37,192 nucleotides of DNA, taken from NCBI GenBank assembly GCA_042095135.1, contig JBELBV010000021.1:1-37192 (forward strand). The letters are read 5' to 3'. Below the pieces are notes generated by a model. That model had not been told where the DNA came from. It did not search any database and saw only the letters and a program-made list of their open reading frames with translations. Below, one piece after another: positions 16,007-24,094 of the stretch (position 1 is its first letter; each line of letters starts with the position of its first letter). The translations under genes and the position numbers were made by a program. This stretch comes from UA16 sp042095135. Lineage in GTDB: Bacteria; Bacteroidota; Bacteroidia; Flavobacteriales_D; Sanyastnellaceae.

Positions 16007-17656
16007 TTACTCAATGATCAATTTCGAATAGTGGGTGCGGATGCCATCTGACACCGTGACGATGTACAGACCGGCGTCCACATGGGTTAAGTCAACAGGC
16101 AGCTGCTGACCAGCGCTCAGCGCTTCGATGCTTTGGAATACGCGCTTTCCGTTCAAGTCAACCACTTGAATGGTGGCTTGCGATGCATTCCAATCGCTGG
16201 TGATGGTGAACTGGCCGTTGGTAGGGTTCGGGAATACCGCGAATGCAGTGGCTTCCGCTTGTGCGATGCCCGTGCTGCATCCAATGAATCCTCGGCTGCT
16301 GAGCATGGACCAGCCTTCCAACCACGTGCAGTCGTTAGACGGATCGAATGCTCCAGCGTAGGTCACATCATCGAACCACTCCATGGTAGGGTTGGCTCCT
16401 GCAGGTACGTCGGCGTTGGGAACCAAGCCCAACAAACCTGAACCTTCTTCAACCACCCAGCTCAAACCGGTAGCAGCAACGCTGTTGTTGTTGGCTGCGA
16501 AAGAAGCTTGGAACGCTTCAGCTGAGCTAGTCGCTGCTTCTGTTGAATCTGCTTCGCTTGCCCAACCGGAGCCCATGGTGATTTTGAACAGGTCGCTCGC
16601 TGTGGCGTCGAGGCCCAAGCTGGTGCAGGCGTCAAATACGTTGCCCGCGAAAGCGATTTCGTTGTTTTCGAAACGCGCGTACGCATCCTCACCTGAAGCC
16701 AGGTTCTCGATGTCGACGCCTTTGCCCCAGTTGTAAAAGATGGAGTTGTGGTACTCGCCACCTGCATTGTCACGCAAAGTCAGTGCACGCTTGCCAGCAT
16801 CGGCACCACGGCCCAAGTACGTCGCGTTGTAGATGACGGGGTGCGCGTAAGGCATACCGTCCTCAGGATCCGTGCCGCCGTCGTGCTCACCGCCGCGGTC
16901 GCCTTCGCCTTCCTCTTGGATGGTGCACCAGAACTGGCCGTAACCGCGCCATCCTTCGTCGTAGTCAAATGAGTCGTCACCGCAGAAGGCTGTAACCACG
17001 TGCTTGATGGAAGCTGTGCCGCCGAAGAATTCAACCCCGTCGTCGGCATTGGAAATGACTTCGATGTAGTCAAGCGTCGTTCCTGAGCCTACACCGCCTA
17101 GCGTAAGGCCGTTGATTTCGTTGCCGGCACCGATGTCCGTTCCGCCGTGGCGAATGCTCACGTAGGTCATCGATCCGCTGCTGTCCGTATCATCTGTTCC
17201 GCCGTAAAGACCGCGTGGTTCGGTATCCGGAATGCCTTCGATTTGGGTTTCACCTGGAGATGAGTTCAATGTGGCATCGCCCAAAAGGATGACACCGCCC
17301 CATTGGCCGCGCACGTTGTACGGTGTAGAACCGTCCAACGCGTCCGCCTCGAAGGTGAAGATGATGGGGGCGTCAGCCGTACCATTGGCTTGGATTTGAC
17401 CGCCGCGTGCAACAACCAAAGCAGAAGCGTCCGCGCCCGATCCGGACATGCCCTTAATGACCGTTCCGGCCTCGATGGTCAAGACATCGCCGTCGTTCAC
17501 AAAGACGAAGCCATCGAGTACGTAGACGTTGTCGCTGGTCCATGTCGTGGTTCCTGTTCCAGAGCCGTCGTCGGTGATGATGACCTGGGCATTAATGGTT
17601 GCAAGGAGACCAAAGGTGGTGACCATCGCGAGTGCTGAGCGTAGAAAGTTTTTCAT
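16007..17656 (-). CDS. Secreted parallel beta-helix protein with T9SS type A sorting domain
   Basis: Starting at ATG 17656 (MKNFLRSALAMVTTFGLLATINAQ, a clear signal peptide) the product has 549 residues; a longer frame to 17683 adds nine residues before it. The body carries the family pattern TWTSDNVYVLDGFVFVNDGDVLTIEAGTVIKGMSG, then ALVVARGGQIQANGTADAPIIFT, YVSIRHGGTDIGAGNEINGLTLGGVGSGT and DDGVEFFGGTASIKHV, typical of proteins often mislabelled multidrug transporter in databases and probably right-handed beta-helices. The last 75 residues (FAVFPNPTNGQFTI to THYSKLIIE) are a T9SS type A sorting domain, so it is exported to the cell surface. It precedes a TonB receptor and follows a PiT-like gene. 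It is probably a substrate-capturing partner of the receptor (inference). Confidence 0.88.
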   Translation of the reverse strand: MKNFLRSALAMVTTFGLLATINAQVIITDDGSGTGTTTWTSDNVYVLDGFVFVNDGDVLTIEAGTVIKGMSGSGADASALVVARGGQIQANGTADAPIIFTFEADALDGSTPYNVRGQWGGVILLGDATLNSSPGETQIEGIPDTEPRGLYGGTDDTDSSGSMTYVSIRHGGTDIGAGNEINGLTLGGVGSGTTLDYIEVISNADDGVEFFGGTASIKHVVTAFCGDDSFDYDEGWRGYGQFWCTIQEEGEGDRGGEHDGGTDPEDGMPYAHPVIYNATYLGRGADAGKRALTLRDNAGGEYHNSIFYNWGKGVDIENLASGEDAYARFENNEIAFAGNVFDACTSLGLDATASDLFKITMGSGWASEADSTEAATSSAEAFQASFAANNNSVAATGLSWVVEEGSGLLGLVPNADVPAGANPTMEWFDDVTYAGAFDPSNDCTWLEGWSMLSSRGFIGCSTGIAQAEATAFAVFPNPTNGQFTITSDWNASQATIQVVDLNGKRVFQSIEALSAGQQLPVDLTHVDAGLYIVTVSDGIRTHYSKLIIE

Positions 17657-17680
17657 ATTCCTTTTTTGAAGTTTGTGCTG

Positions 17681-17708
17681 CAAAATTGCTTCCCAGAGTC
17701 AAGGGCAA
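17681..17708 (-). promoter_or_regulatory. Candidate promoter of the beta-helix gene
   Basis: On the minus strand TTG at 17708-17706 and CAATTTTG at 17688-17681 are 17 nt apart; the latter differs from TAnnTTTG only at the first base. The leader would be about 20 nt. The direct repeats at 17731-17747 lie about 23 nt upstream of the TTG. Confidence 0.5.
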
Positions 17709-17730
17709 TTGAAGCAGAACATTGCATTAC

Positions 17731-17747
17731 TGTTAAGGAAGTGTTAC
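17731..17747. promoter_or_regulatory. Two TGTTA/TAACA direct repeats, 11 bp apart (Pho-box-like)
   Basis: TGTTA occurs at 17731 and again at 17742, an exact 11-bp spacing; on the minus (coding) strand it reads TAACA, 6 nt, TAACA, with a third degenerate unit CAATG 11 nt further. The same core and period recur in front of the PiT-like gene. OmpR/PhoB-type regulators bind direct repeats with this period. Confidence 0.45.
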
Positions 17748-17757
17748 GCAGCACGGC

Positions 17758-18771
17758 TCATTCGACAGGAGCCAACGCTTGAGTGGGCAATTCAATCGGA
17801 GGTGTTTCGAGGGTCCCGTCGCCATCTTGGTCCGTGCCGTAGTGGATGGCGAGAACGATGGAGACACTGACCAGGAGTCCCACGATCAACTTCAAGAAGT
17901 CTTTGGCGACAATGGGGAAGATCGACTTAAGGTTGCCCTTTTTGGTCAATCCCGTATTCAATGCCAATTCACGCCCGCACAACAAGCCGACGAAAACCCA
18001 GGTGGTCGACATGGGAATATTGTTCAACTCCTTGAAATAGAGGAGGAGGAATGCATAAACGAGGTCGATGAGCGTGGCGGACCGCACGTACTTGGTGCTT
18101 TGCTTGTCCATGACAATTTGCTGGATGGCTCCGCCTTGCTTGTAGAAAATATAGGCGAGACCGGAGACAAAAAACGCAATCACAATGATCAGCTGGACCA
18201 CAGTGATCTGACGCGGGAGGAACACAGCAATGTTCGCGACATCGTGGGAGAGCCAGGTGTACCAAAGGAAAGAAGTGCTCATCCATTGAAACACCCGCCA
18301 GAATTTTTTAGAGCCGGGGCTGACGTCTTCTTTTTCGTTGACGAACCGAGAAATGATGAGCCACAGGACGTACGCGGCCACCGCTGCGAGTCCGTAGCCC
18401 ATGATGCTTTTCATCAGCATCTTTTCGAGAACAAATGTCGATGCGAAGGCAGACAGCACGAGGAAGGACGTGGACACGGGAATGCCTCGACGCGTCAGCA
18501 ACACAAGTGCCAATGGGGCGACGGCATGGTACCACTGGGGTTCGATGTACGGGATTTTGGTCAATCGCCCGTACGAGATGTCTCCATTGCCGGAGTACCA
18601 GCCGTATACAATGGTGAAAATCAAGACAGTGGATGCGGCTGCCCACAGCGTGGTCCACTTGAATTTTTCGCGGTTGGAGGCGATCCAAGTTCCAAGGGTT
18701 TGGACGCTGTCGTTCGCGATGACGGAGAAACCCGCGAGGGTGAATCCGATGATGGTAAAGAGTTCAGTCAT
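17758..18771 (-). CDS. PiT-like inorganic phosphate permease
   Basis: From ATG 18771 the product has 337 residues with about nine to ten membrane segments. PiT (PHO4) hallmarks are duplicated: GFSVIANDSVQTLGTW with GIPVSTSF in the first half, and SHDVANIAVFLPR with MSTTWVFVGLLCGREL in the second. PiT carriers take up phosphate with H+ or Na+ (or as metal phosphate) across the inner membrane. The frame extends to a GTG at 18789, but that codon overlaps the predicted -7 box (18789-18796), so the ATG 18 nt downstream is preferred. Tandem TTAAC repeats upstream suggest phosphate control. The protein is shorter than many PiT members and its motifs are diverged, so the substrate is likely, not certain. 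Confidence 0.78.
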   Translation of the reverse strand: MTELFTIIGFTLAGFSVIANDSVQTLGTWIASNREKFKWTTLWAAASTVLIFTIVYGWYSGNGDISYGRLTKIPYIEPQWYHAVAPLALVLLTRRGIPVSTSFLVLSAFASTFVLEKMLMKSIMGYGLAAVAAYVLWLIISRFVNEKEDVSPGSKKFWRVFQWMSTSFLWYTWLSHDVANIAVFLPRQITVVQLIIVIAFFVSGLAYIFYKQGGAIQQIVMDKQSTKYVRSATLIDLVYAFLLLYFKELNNIPMSTTWVFVGLLCGRELALNTGLTKKGNLKSIFPIVAKDFLKLIVGLLVSVSIVLAIHYGTDQDGDGTLETPPIELPTQALAPVE

Positions 18772-18788
18772 GCCAAGCGATTGTGGCA

Positions 18789-18796
18789 CAAAAGTC
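18789..18796 (-). promoter_or_regulatory. Candidate -7 box of the PiT-like gene
   Basis: GACTTTTG on the minus strand matches TAnnTTTG except for the first base. No -33 TTG is present at the normal spacing, which fits a promoter that depends on an activator bound to the repeats just upstream. Confidence 0.45.
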
Positions 18797-18830
18797 CCTT
18801 TTGAACCAGGATATCCGGGGAATTCCCGTG

Positions 18831-18878
18831 TTATCCCTGTGTTAAATCGGTTAACACCGGGTTAACATTAGTGTAACA
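18831..18878. promoter_or_regulatory. Tandem TTAAC direct repeats upstream of PiT-like gene (candidate Pho box)
   Basis: Plus-strand cores TTATCC (18831), TTAAAT (18842), TTAACA (18851), TTAACA (18862) and GTAACA (18873) are spaced 11, 9, 11 and 11 bp. Read on the minus (coding) strand the best units are TGTTAACC. The core and the 11-bp period match the kind of direct repeats bound by PhoB/PhoP-type regulators, notably the cyanobacterial CTTAACCT box. They sit about 35-80 bp upstream of the predicted -7 box. Confidence 0.6.
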
Positions 18879-18893
18879 TGCTTTCGCGGCGCC

Positions 18894-18927
18894 AATAAAA
18901 AAAGGGCGATCCGAAGACCGCCCTTTT
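18894..18927 (-). terminator. Rho-independent terminator of secDF
   Basis: On the minus strand GGGCGGTC-TTCG-GATCGCCC forms an 8-bp stem (one G-U pair) closed by a stable UUCG tetraloop, followed by seven U residues. It lies about 20 nt after the secDF stop codon and separates that gene from the PiT-like promoter. Confidence 0.9.
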
Positions 18928-18946
18928 CAAATGCGTTTTCAAAGCC

Positions 18947-21877
18947 TTACGCCTTGAGCTTCTTGCTCAAGTCCAATACGCTTGGTGTTGCAATGAAGAT
19001 GGAGCTGTACGTACCGACGACCACACCGACCATCAAGGCAAATACAAAGCCTTTGATGTTGTCGCCTCCGAGGAGGAAGATGGTCAACAACACGACGAAC
19101 GTCGAGAGCGAGGTGTTGATGGTACGGCTCAACGTGCTGTTGAGGGCGTCGTTCATGACCTCCTCGTCGCCTCGCTTCGAACCGTACAACCCGACGTACT
19201 CACGGATGCGGTCAAATACGACCACCGTATCGTTGATGGAGTAACCGATGACCGTCAATATTGCAGCGATGAAGGCTTGGTCAATCTCCATGGTGAATGG
19301 CAGGATGCCCGCGAAGACGCTGAAGCAGCTCAACACAATCACCACGTCGTGTACCATCGCGATCAACGCGCCGAGGCCATACTGCCACTTGCGGAATCGG
19401 AAGAAGATGTACAAGAAGATGATGATTAACGAGAAGATCGTTGCATTCTTCGCTCCACTTCGGAAGTCATCCGAAATGGTGCTGTCCACTTTGTTGTACT
19501 GGTCGATGGTGTAATCCACACCGGCAATCGCCAATCCTTGGTCCAATGCCGCCTGGATCATCTCGTCCTGGTTCGCATCCGGGTTGTCGATCATGTAGTT
19601 GGTCATGATGCGCAACTTCGCATCGCTGTCCTTGGTCTGAACAATGGGGTTGCCCACCTTGCCTTCTTCGGTGAAGGCCGTAGCCAACGACTCACGGATT
19701 TGCTGCACGTCTACCTCCTGGTCGAATGTGATGTCAAATGTGGTGCCGCCGGAGAACTCAACGCCGTATTGCAGGCCTTTCGTCATCAAGCTGCCCACTC
19801 CTCCAACGACCAACAAGCCGCTCAAAATGTAGAACTTGGTGCGGTTGCCCACGAAGTTGGCGTTGATCTTGGTGAACCAATTTTTTGTGAGTTCCGAAGA
19901 GAAGCTGATGGCTTTCTTGTTTTCCAATCGGCTGAAGAACACGAGGCGCGTCAACACAATGGCCGAGAAGAGCGAGGTGAAAATACCGATAATCAACGTG
20001 GTCGCGAAACCGCGGATAGCGCCGCTGCCAAAGCTGTACAGAACGAATGCTGTCAACAACGTGGTGATGTTGGCGTCAATGATCGCGCTGTAGGCTTTTT
20101 GGTAACCATCTTTCAATGCCACCATCAGGCCTTTGCCTCCGCGCATTTCTTCACGGATGCGTTCGTAGATGAGTACGTTGGCATCAACCGCCATACCGAT
20201 GGTCAAGACGATACCGGCAATGCCCGGCAGCGTCAAGGCAGCGCCCAACGATGCGAGGGCACCAATCAAGAAGAACAGGTTGGCAATCAAAGCCAAGTTG
20301 GAAACAATACCTGCACCCTTGTAGTAGAATATCATGTAGAGGAGGATCACCAACAAGGCGATCACGAACGAGCTCAAACCCGATTGGATGTTTTCTTCAC
20401 CCAACTGCGGTCCCACGCTCACCTCGTCCACAATGCGCGCCGGGGCGGGCAGTGAACCAGCCTTCAACAAGCCGGCGAGGTCGTTGGCTTCGAGCATCTT
20501 TTGCTCTATGCTCTGGTCCGAACCGAAGCTGATTTGTGAGCGTCCACTGGTGATGGCAGTTTGTACGCTTGGCGCACTGAAGACCAACCCGTCCAGCACG
20601 ACGGCCACGGCGCGTTGGTTGTCCGCTGCGCACTCGGTGGTCATGCGGCCCCAAATGCCGGCGCCTTCTGAATCCATGGTCATGGATACAACAACGTCAC
20701 CAATCTCATCGTAAGACACGCGAGCGTCAACGATGCTTTTGCCTGAGAGCTTGGCTTTGCCCTTGCGGCTGTCGTCGCGGACTGCGTACAACGCTGCGAA
20801 GTTTTGGCTCGGCTTGGCTTCCCATAACAGGCGCAAGTCGTTGCGCAATGCAAGGCGCGCTTCGGGTCGACGCAACAAGTCGTTGACGCGGTTGGTGTCT
20901 GCGATGGCCGCGTAGCCAACAACCGCCGATCGGCGCTGTAATTCCGGCTGCAAGTAGCGGAACAACGGAATCTTGGCAATCTTCTGTTCGTCGGTCAAGG
21001 CGCTGTCCGCAGGGGCGGATGAGCCGTAGAGTTCTGGGTTGTTCGCGGTTGCGATGGCGGTGTTGGCCGCGTCGAGGCGTTGGATCACTTCGTCGTTGAA
21101 GAAGGTCTCCCAGAATTCGAGGTTGGCCGTGCTCTTCAACTGCTTGCGCGCACGCTCGCGGTCGTCGATGCCCGGCAGCTCAACCAATATGCGCCCGCCG
21201 CTGACCTTCTGAACGTTTGGCTGAGCAACGCCCAATTGGTCGATCCGCTTGCGGATGATGCTTTCGGTGTTGTCAATTGCCGTGGTGCTCTCGTTGCTGA
21301 GAATAGCGAAGATTTCGTCTTCTGTGGACTGGGCAGGGAAGAGGTCCTTGCTCTCCATATTGTGGAAGATTCGCCACAGTTCGACCGGGTTCTCCGATGC
21401 ACCGTTCAAGTCCTTCCAAGCTGCTTCAAACAACTCGACGTAGGTCAAGCCCTGCGTAGAACGCTGAGCCTCCTTCGCTTGAGCGATGGCCTGTCGGAAG
21501 GTTTCATTGCTGGAGTAATCGCTCAGCGCGATAAAGAGGTCCGGGATGCTCACTTCCAACGTGACCGACATGCCGCCCTGCAAGTCCAAGCCCAGGTTCA
21601 ATTCCTGTTCAATGACCTCGCGGTAGGTGTGGCCCAACATCGGATAGATTTCCGCGTTGGCGCTGTCGCGCAAGAACTCACGCGCGGCCTGTGCCTGCGT
21701 GCTTTCCCATTCGTCTTCGGTGATTTCTCCGGTGCTTTCGAGCGAGTCCGCTACGAAGGCTCCATAGTTGGCTGCTTCATCCTCGTAATTGTTCGCCACC
21801 CAGTTGAAACTGAGGGTGTAAAGTGTCGCGAGCGACAACAGAACGGTGAAGAGCAGAACTGCATTCTTGTTTTGCAT
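18947..21877 (-). CDS. secDF: Protein translocase subunit SecDF (fused)
   Basis: The 976-residue protein joins SecD and SecF in one chain, as is usual in Bacteroidota. The SecD half has the N-terminal membrane anchor, NLGLDLQGGMSVTLEVS (the conserved D1 motif), the periplasmic P1 region, and DEVSVGPQLGEENIQSGL before its membrane bundle with GMAVDANVLIYERIREE. The SecF half starts with an anchor near the ILSGLLVVGG segment, has GVEFSGGTTFDITF and ends with GYSINDTVVVFDRIRE plus a final bundle, giving twelve membrane segments in all. It uses proton flow to help the SecYEG channel release exported proteins. A TATATTTG box lies 25 nt upstream of the ATG and a strong terminator follows, so it is likely monocistronic. 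Confidence 0.98.
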   Translation of the reverse strand: MQNKNAVLLFTVLLSLATLYTLSFNWVANNYEDEAANYGAFVADSLESTGEITEDEWESTQAQAAREFLRDSANAEIYPMLGHTYREVIEQELNLGLDLQGGMSVTLEVSIPDLFIALSDYSSNETFRQAIAQAKEAQRSTQGLTYVELFEAAWKDLNGASENPVELWRIFHNMESKDLFPAQSTEDEIFAILSNESTTAIDNTESIIRKRIDQLGVAQPNVQKVSGGRILVELPGIDDRERARKQLKSTANLEFWETFFNDEVIQRLDAANTAIATANNPELYGSSAPADSALTDEQKIAKIPLFRYLQPELQRRSAVVGYAAIADTNRVNDLLRRPEARLALRNDLRLLWEAKPSQNFAALYAVRDDSRKGKAKLSGKSIVDARVSYDEIGDVVVSMTMDSEGAGIWGRMTTECAADNQRAVAVVLDGLVFSAPSVQTAITSGRSQISFGSDQSIEQKMLEANDLAGLLKAGSLPAPARIVDEVSVGPQLGEENIQSGLSSFVIALLVILLYMIFYYKGAGIVSNLALIANLFFLIGALASLGAALTLPGIAGIVLTIGMAVDANVLIYERIREEMRGGKGLMVALKDGYQKAYSAIIDANITTLLTAFVLYSFGSGAIRGFATTLIIGIFTSLFSAIVLTRLVFFSRLENKKAISFSSELTKNWFTKINANFVGNRTKFYILSGLLVVGGVGSLMTKGLQYGVEFSGGTTFDITFDQEVDVQQIRESLATAFTEEGKVGNPIVQTKDSDAKLRIMTNYMIDNPDANQDEMIQAALDQGLAIAGVDYTIDQYNKVDSTISDDFRSGAKNATIFSLIIIFLYIFFRFRKWQYGLGALIAMVHDVVIVLSCFSVFAGILPFTMEIDQAFIAAILTVIGYSINDTVVVFDRIREYVGLYGSKRGDEEVMNDALNSTLSRTINTSLSTFVVLLTIFLLGGDNIKGFVFALMVGVVVGTYSSIFIATPSVLDLSKKLKA

Positions 21878-21902
21878 GATGCAAGAGTGTTTTTCAGGGG
21901 CG

Positions 21903-21910
21903 CAAATATA
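21903..21910 (-). promoter_or_regulatory. Candidate -7 box of secDF
   Basis: TATATTTG on the minus strand is a perfect TAnnTTTG match, 25 nt before the secDF ATG. It is back-to-back with the promoter of the DUF4159 gene. Confidence 0.55.
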
Positions 21911-21952
21911 ACTTAAAACCCTTTACGGTCGTGGGTTAGCAAGGGTACGAAC

Positions 21953-21960
21953 TACCTTTG
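21953..21960 (+). promoter_or_regulatory. Near-leaderless -7 box of the DUF4159 gene
   Basis: TACCTTTG is a perfect TAnnTTTG match and ends 4 nt before the ATG at 21965, the same spacing as at padR. Confidence 0.6.
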
Positions 21961-21964
21961 TTCT

Positions 21965-22660
21965 ATGTTTCATTTTCGGCAGGTTTTTATAAAAGCGGCG
22001 GTGTTCGGATTTTTTTTAGCGGCTGAGGCCCAAGAAGTTGCCGCTCAGAATGGCTTTTATCAATTGGCGGTGCTGAAATACAGAGGTGGGGGAGATTGGT
22101 ACGCGAACCCCACGGCTGTTCCCAATCTTCGCGTCTTTTGCAATGACGAGTTGGCCATGGGGTTGGGCGAAGAAGTGGCCACGGTCGAGGTGGGTTCGCC
22201 CGATCTGTTTGATTACCCGTGGATCCACATGACCGGACATGGCAATGTCGTGTTCTCGGCCTCCGAAGCGCAAAACTTGCGGAGCTACTTGGAGGCGGGC
22301 GGTTTCCTGCACATTTCTGACAATTACGGCATGGACCCGTATGTGCGCCGAGAAATGGCCAAGGTTTTGCCCGATGCGGATTGGCTGGAGGTACCGTGGT
22401 CGCACCCTGTATTTCACGCGGCCTACGACTTGGATCAAGGCCTGCCTAAGGTCCACGAGCACGACGACCTGCCGCCGCAGGGCTTGGGACTGTTCCACAA
22501 GGGCCGACTTGTGGTGTTTTACGATTACGAATCCGATCTGGGCGATGGCTGGGAAGATTACCAAGTACACCGCGATCCGGAGGAGATTCGGCAGTGGGCC
22601 TTGCAAATGGGGGCCAACCTCGTGACCCACGCCTTCCGCGGCGCTGTCGGTGTTGACTGA
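21965..22660 (+). CDS. DUF4159-domain secreted protein
   Basis: The 231-residue protein has a signal peptide (cleavage near AEAQEVAAQ, residue 29) followed by one DUF4159 domain: FYQLAVLKYRGGGDWYANPTAVPNL, then DYPWIHMTGHGNVVFSASEAQNLRSYLEAGGFLHISDNYG and a final GRLVVFYDYESDLGDGW. DUF4159 resembles glutamine-amidotransferase-like folds and in Bacteroidota is often near MoxR/vWA gene sets, which are absent here; no catalytic triad can be assigned. It is divergent from secDF and converges on the M61 peptidase with 6 nt between stop codons. The role is unknown; a periplasmic place is inferred from the signal peptide. Confidence 0.88.
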   Translation: MFHFRQVFIKAAVFGFFLAAEAQEVAAQNGFYQLAVLKYRGGGDWYANPTAVPNLRVFCNDELAMGLGEEVATVEVGSPDLFDYPWIHMTGHGNVVFSASEAQNLRSYLEAGGFLHISDNYGMDPYVRREMAKVLPDADWLEVPWSHPVFHAAYDLDQGLPKVHEHDDLPPQGLGLFHKGRLVVFYDYESDLGDGWEDYQVHRDPEEIRQWALQMGANLVTHAFRGAVGVD

Positions 22661-22666
22661 GGGGCA

Positions 22667-24094
22667 CTAGCTGGCGACGAGGGCCGTTCGCCACACGCCG
22701 TCTCGCTTCTCCTTGCTGAGTTTCAACCCTTGCCATTCCATGGCAGCCACGAGTGCGTCCCAGCTGTCGGATGTGCCGTCTGCAAAATCGCTCCGCAGGT
22801 CGTCCAAGGCATCCGGAGCGCCGGCGACTTCGTTCAGCACCGACCAATAATCCGCTTCGGTCAAGCCGATGCGCGGCTCGCCAAACTGCTCCCAAAGCAG
22901 CCGTATGGCAGTTTGCAAAGAGCCTTCGCCGCCGGTCAACTGCATGATGCGTACATCGCACAAGAAGGCCAGCACGGCGCCTTCGACGTAGATGGAGCCT
23001 TTGCGCCCGGGCACACCGGCCACATACCCGTCCAACCAGGTATCGTAGCTCGAATCGGCCACGCTCATGTTCAACCGCCCGGGATTGTTGACGTGACGGT
23101 CGAGGAGGCGCTCGGTCAATCGGCACCAACCATCGAGGTCGACTACGCCGCTTTCGAACAAGAAGAGGTCCCCCATGTAGGTGGTAACGCCCTCGGCGAC
23201 GTACCCCATGCGGCTGGGACACGCCTTCGAAAAGTCATAGGGTGTCCACTCCGCTGGTCGGATGCGCTTGACGTTCCAGGCGTGGTACAATTCGTGGGAG
23301 GCGATGCCGATCAGTTCCATGTGGCCTTCCTCCGTGCGGCATTTCGCTGACGGCCCTTGGGCAATGACGGTCGTGTCTTCGTGCTCCACTCCGTGGCGCA
23401 CCTCCCGTTCGGGCAGCACGTACAGAAAATGGTAATGCGGCGCAGGAAAGCTCCCGAAGTGGGCGATCTGTGCGTCGGTAAAGTCCTGGTGCTCCTGCAC
23501 AAACCGCTGCTCGTCCGGTGTGGTCTCCCCGTACACCCATATGTGAAAGGGAATGCCGTTCGACGTGTAGGTGCGGTGCCACAGATTGGGGCCGGCAAGG
23601 ATGGGGCTGTCCATCGCATGTTGGACGTCGCGTGCCAGCAGTTTTCCGTTCTCCAAAGGCAACCCCGTCGCTACCGCCCACTCGGCAGGCACATCGTCGA
23701 GGGCAATGCTGTACCCCCAATCTTGGTGATCCGGATGGTATAGGAAACAATTCACCGGGTTGATGTACAGCACGTCGTTAGCGACTCCGGTGGAACCGGC
23801 ATTGAACGTGTCGGCGTGGAACACCCACCGCACGGCTGCGGTTTCCGAAGGGACGTGCCAAGTATGCAGTGAGGTTTTGCTCAGAGCTTTCCATGTGCCA
23901 TCGGAGGTTTGCCCCTCCATGGCGAAGACGTATTGCGCAAATTGCCCCAGCTCATACCGCCCCGGACGCCACGTCGGTAGCTGCACGTTGAACGCCTCAC
24001 GCGTAGGGAAGACCGCGGTCAATTCAATGCGCGGTGCCCCGTCCAGCAACCGCCGGATGGTCAGGGCGATGGTGTGCGATGCGGGGTGTGCCAT
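22667..24094 (-). CDS. M61-family metallopeptidase (glycyl aminopeptidase-like), without PDZ domain
   Basis: From ATG 24094 the product has 475 residues. The N-terminal beta domain has the M61 signature FNVQLPTWRPGRYELGQFAQYVFAM; the zinc motif is H267-E268-L-Y-H271 in IASHELYHAWNVKRIRP, with a likely third ligand Glu in YVAEGVTTYMGDLF. M61 enzymes cleave N-terminal Gly or Ala residues or act more broadly. Many members carry a C-terminal PDZ domain after residue 470; here the chain ends instead. No signal peptide is seen, so it may be cytoplasmic. Its ATG shares one base with the stop codon of the upstream phosphatase gene (TGATG), a sign of coupled translation. Confidence 0.92.
   Translation of the reverse strand: MAHPASHTIALTIRRLLDGAPRIELTAVFPTREAFNVQLPTWRPGRYELGQFAQYVFAMEGQTSDGTWKALSKTSLHTWHVPSETAAVRWVFHADTFNAGSTGVANDVLYINPVNCFLYHPDHQDWGYSIALDDVPAEWAVATGLPLENGKLLARDVQHAMDSPILAGPNLWHRTYTSNGIPFHIWVYGETTPDEQRFVQEHQDFTDAQIAHFGSFPAPHYHFLYVLPEREVRHGVEHEDTTVIAQGPSAKCRTEEGHMELIGIASHELYHAWNVKRIRPAEWTPYDFSKACPSRMGYVAEGVTTYMGDLFLFESGVVDLDGWCRLTERLLDRHVNNPGRLNMSVADSSYDTWLDGYVAGVPGRKGSIYVEGAVLAFLCDVRIMQLTGGEGSLQTAIRLLWEQFGEPRIGLTEADYWSVLNEVAGAPDALDDLRSDFADGTSDSWDALVAAMEWQGLKLSKEKRDGVWRTALVAS

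Noticed and set aside
17779..18804. A 341-codon plus-strand open frame opposite the PiT-like gene
   Set aside because: Its composition is Glu/Asp/Gly/His-rich, as expected for the complement of membrane-protein codons, with no domain or signal; the minus-strand frame has clear membrane helices and motifs.
19538..20455. A 305-codon plus-strand open frame opposite secDF
   Set aside because: secDF is unmistakable on the other strand and the frame has no family pattern.
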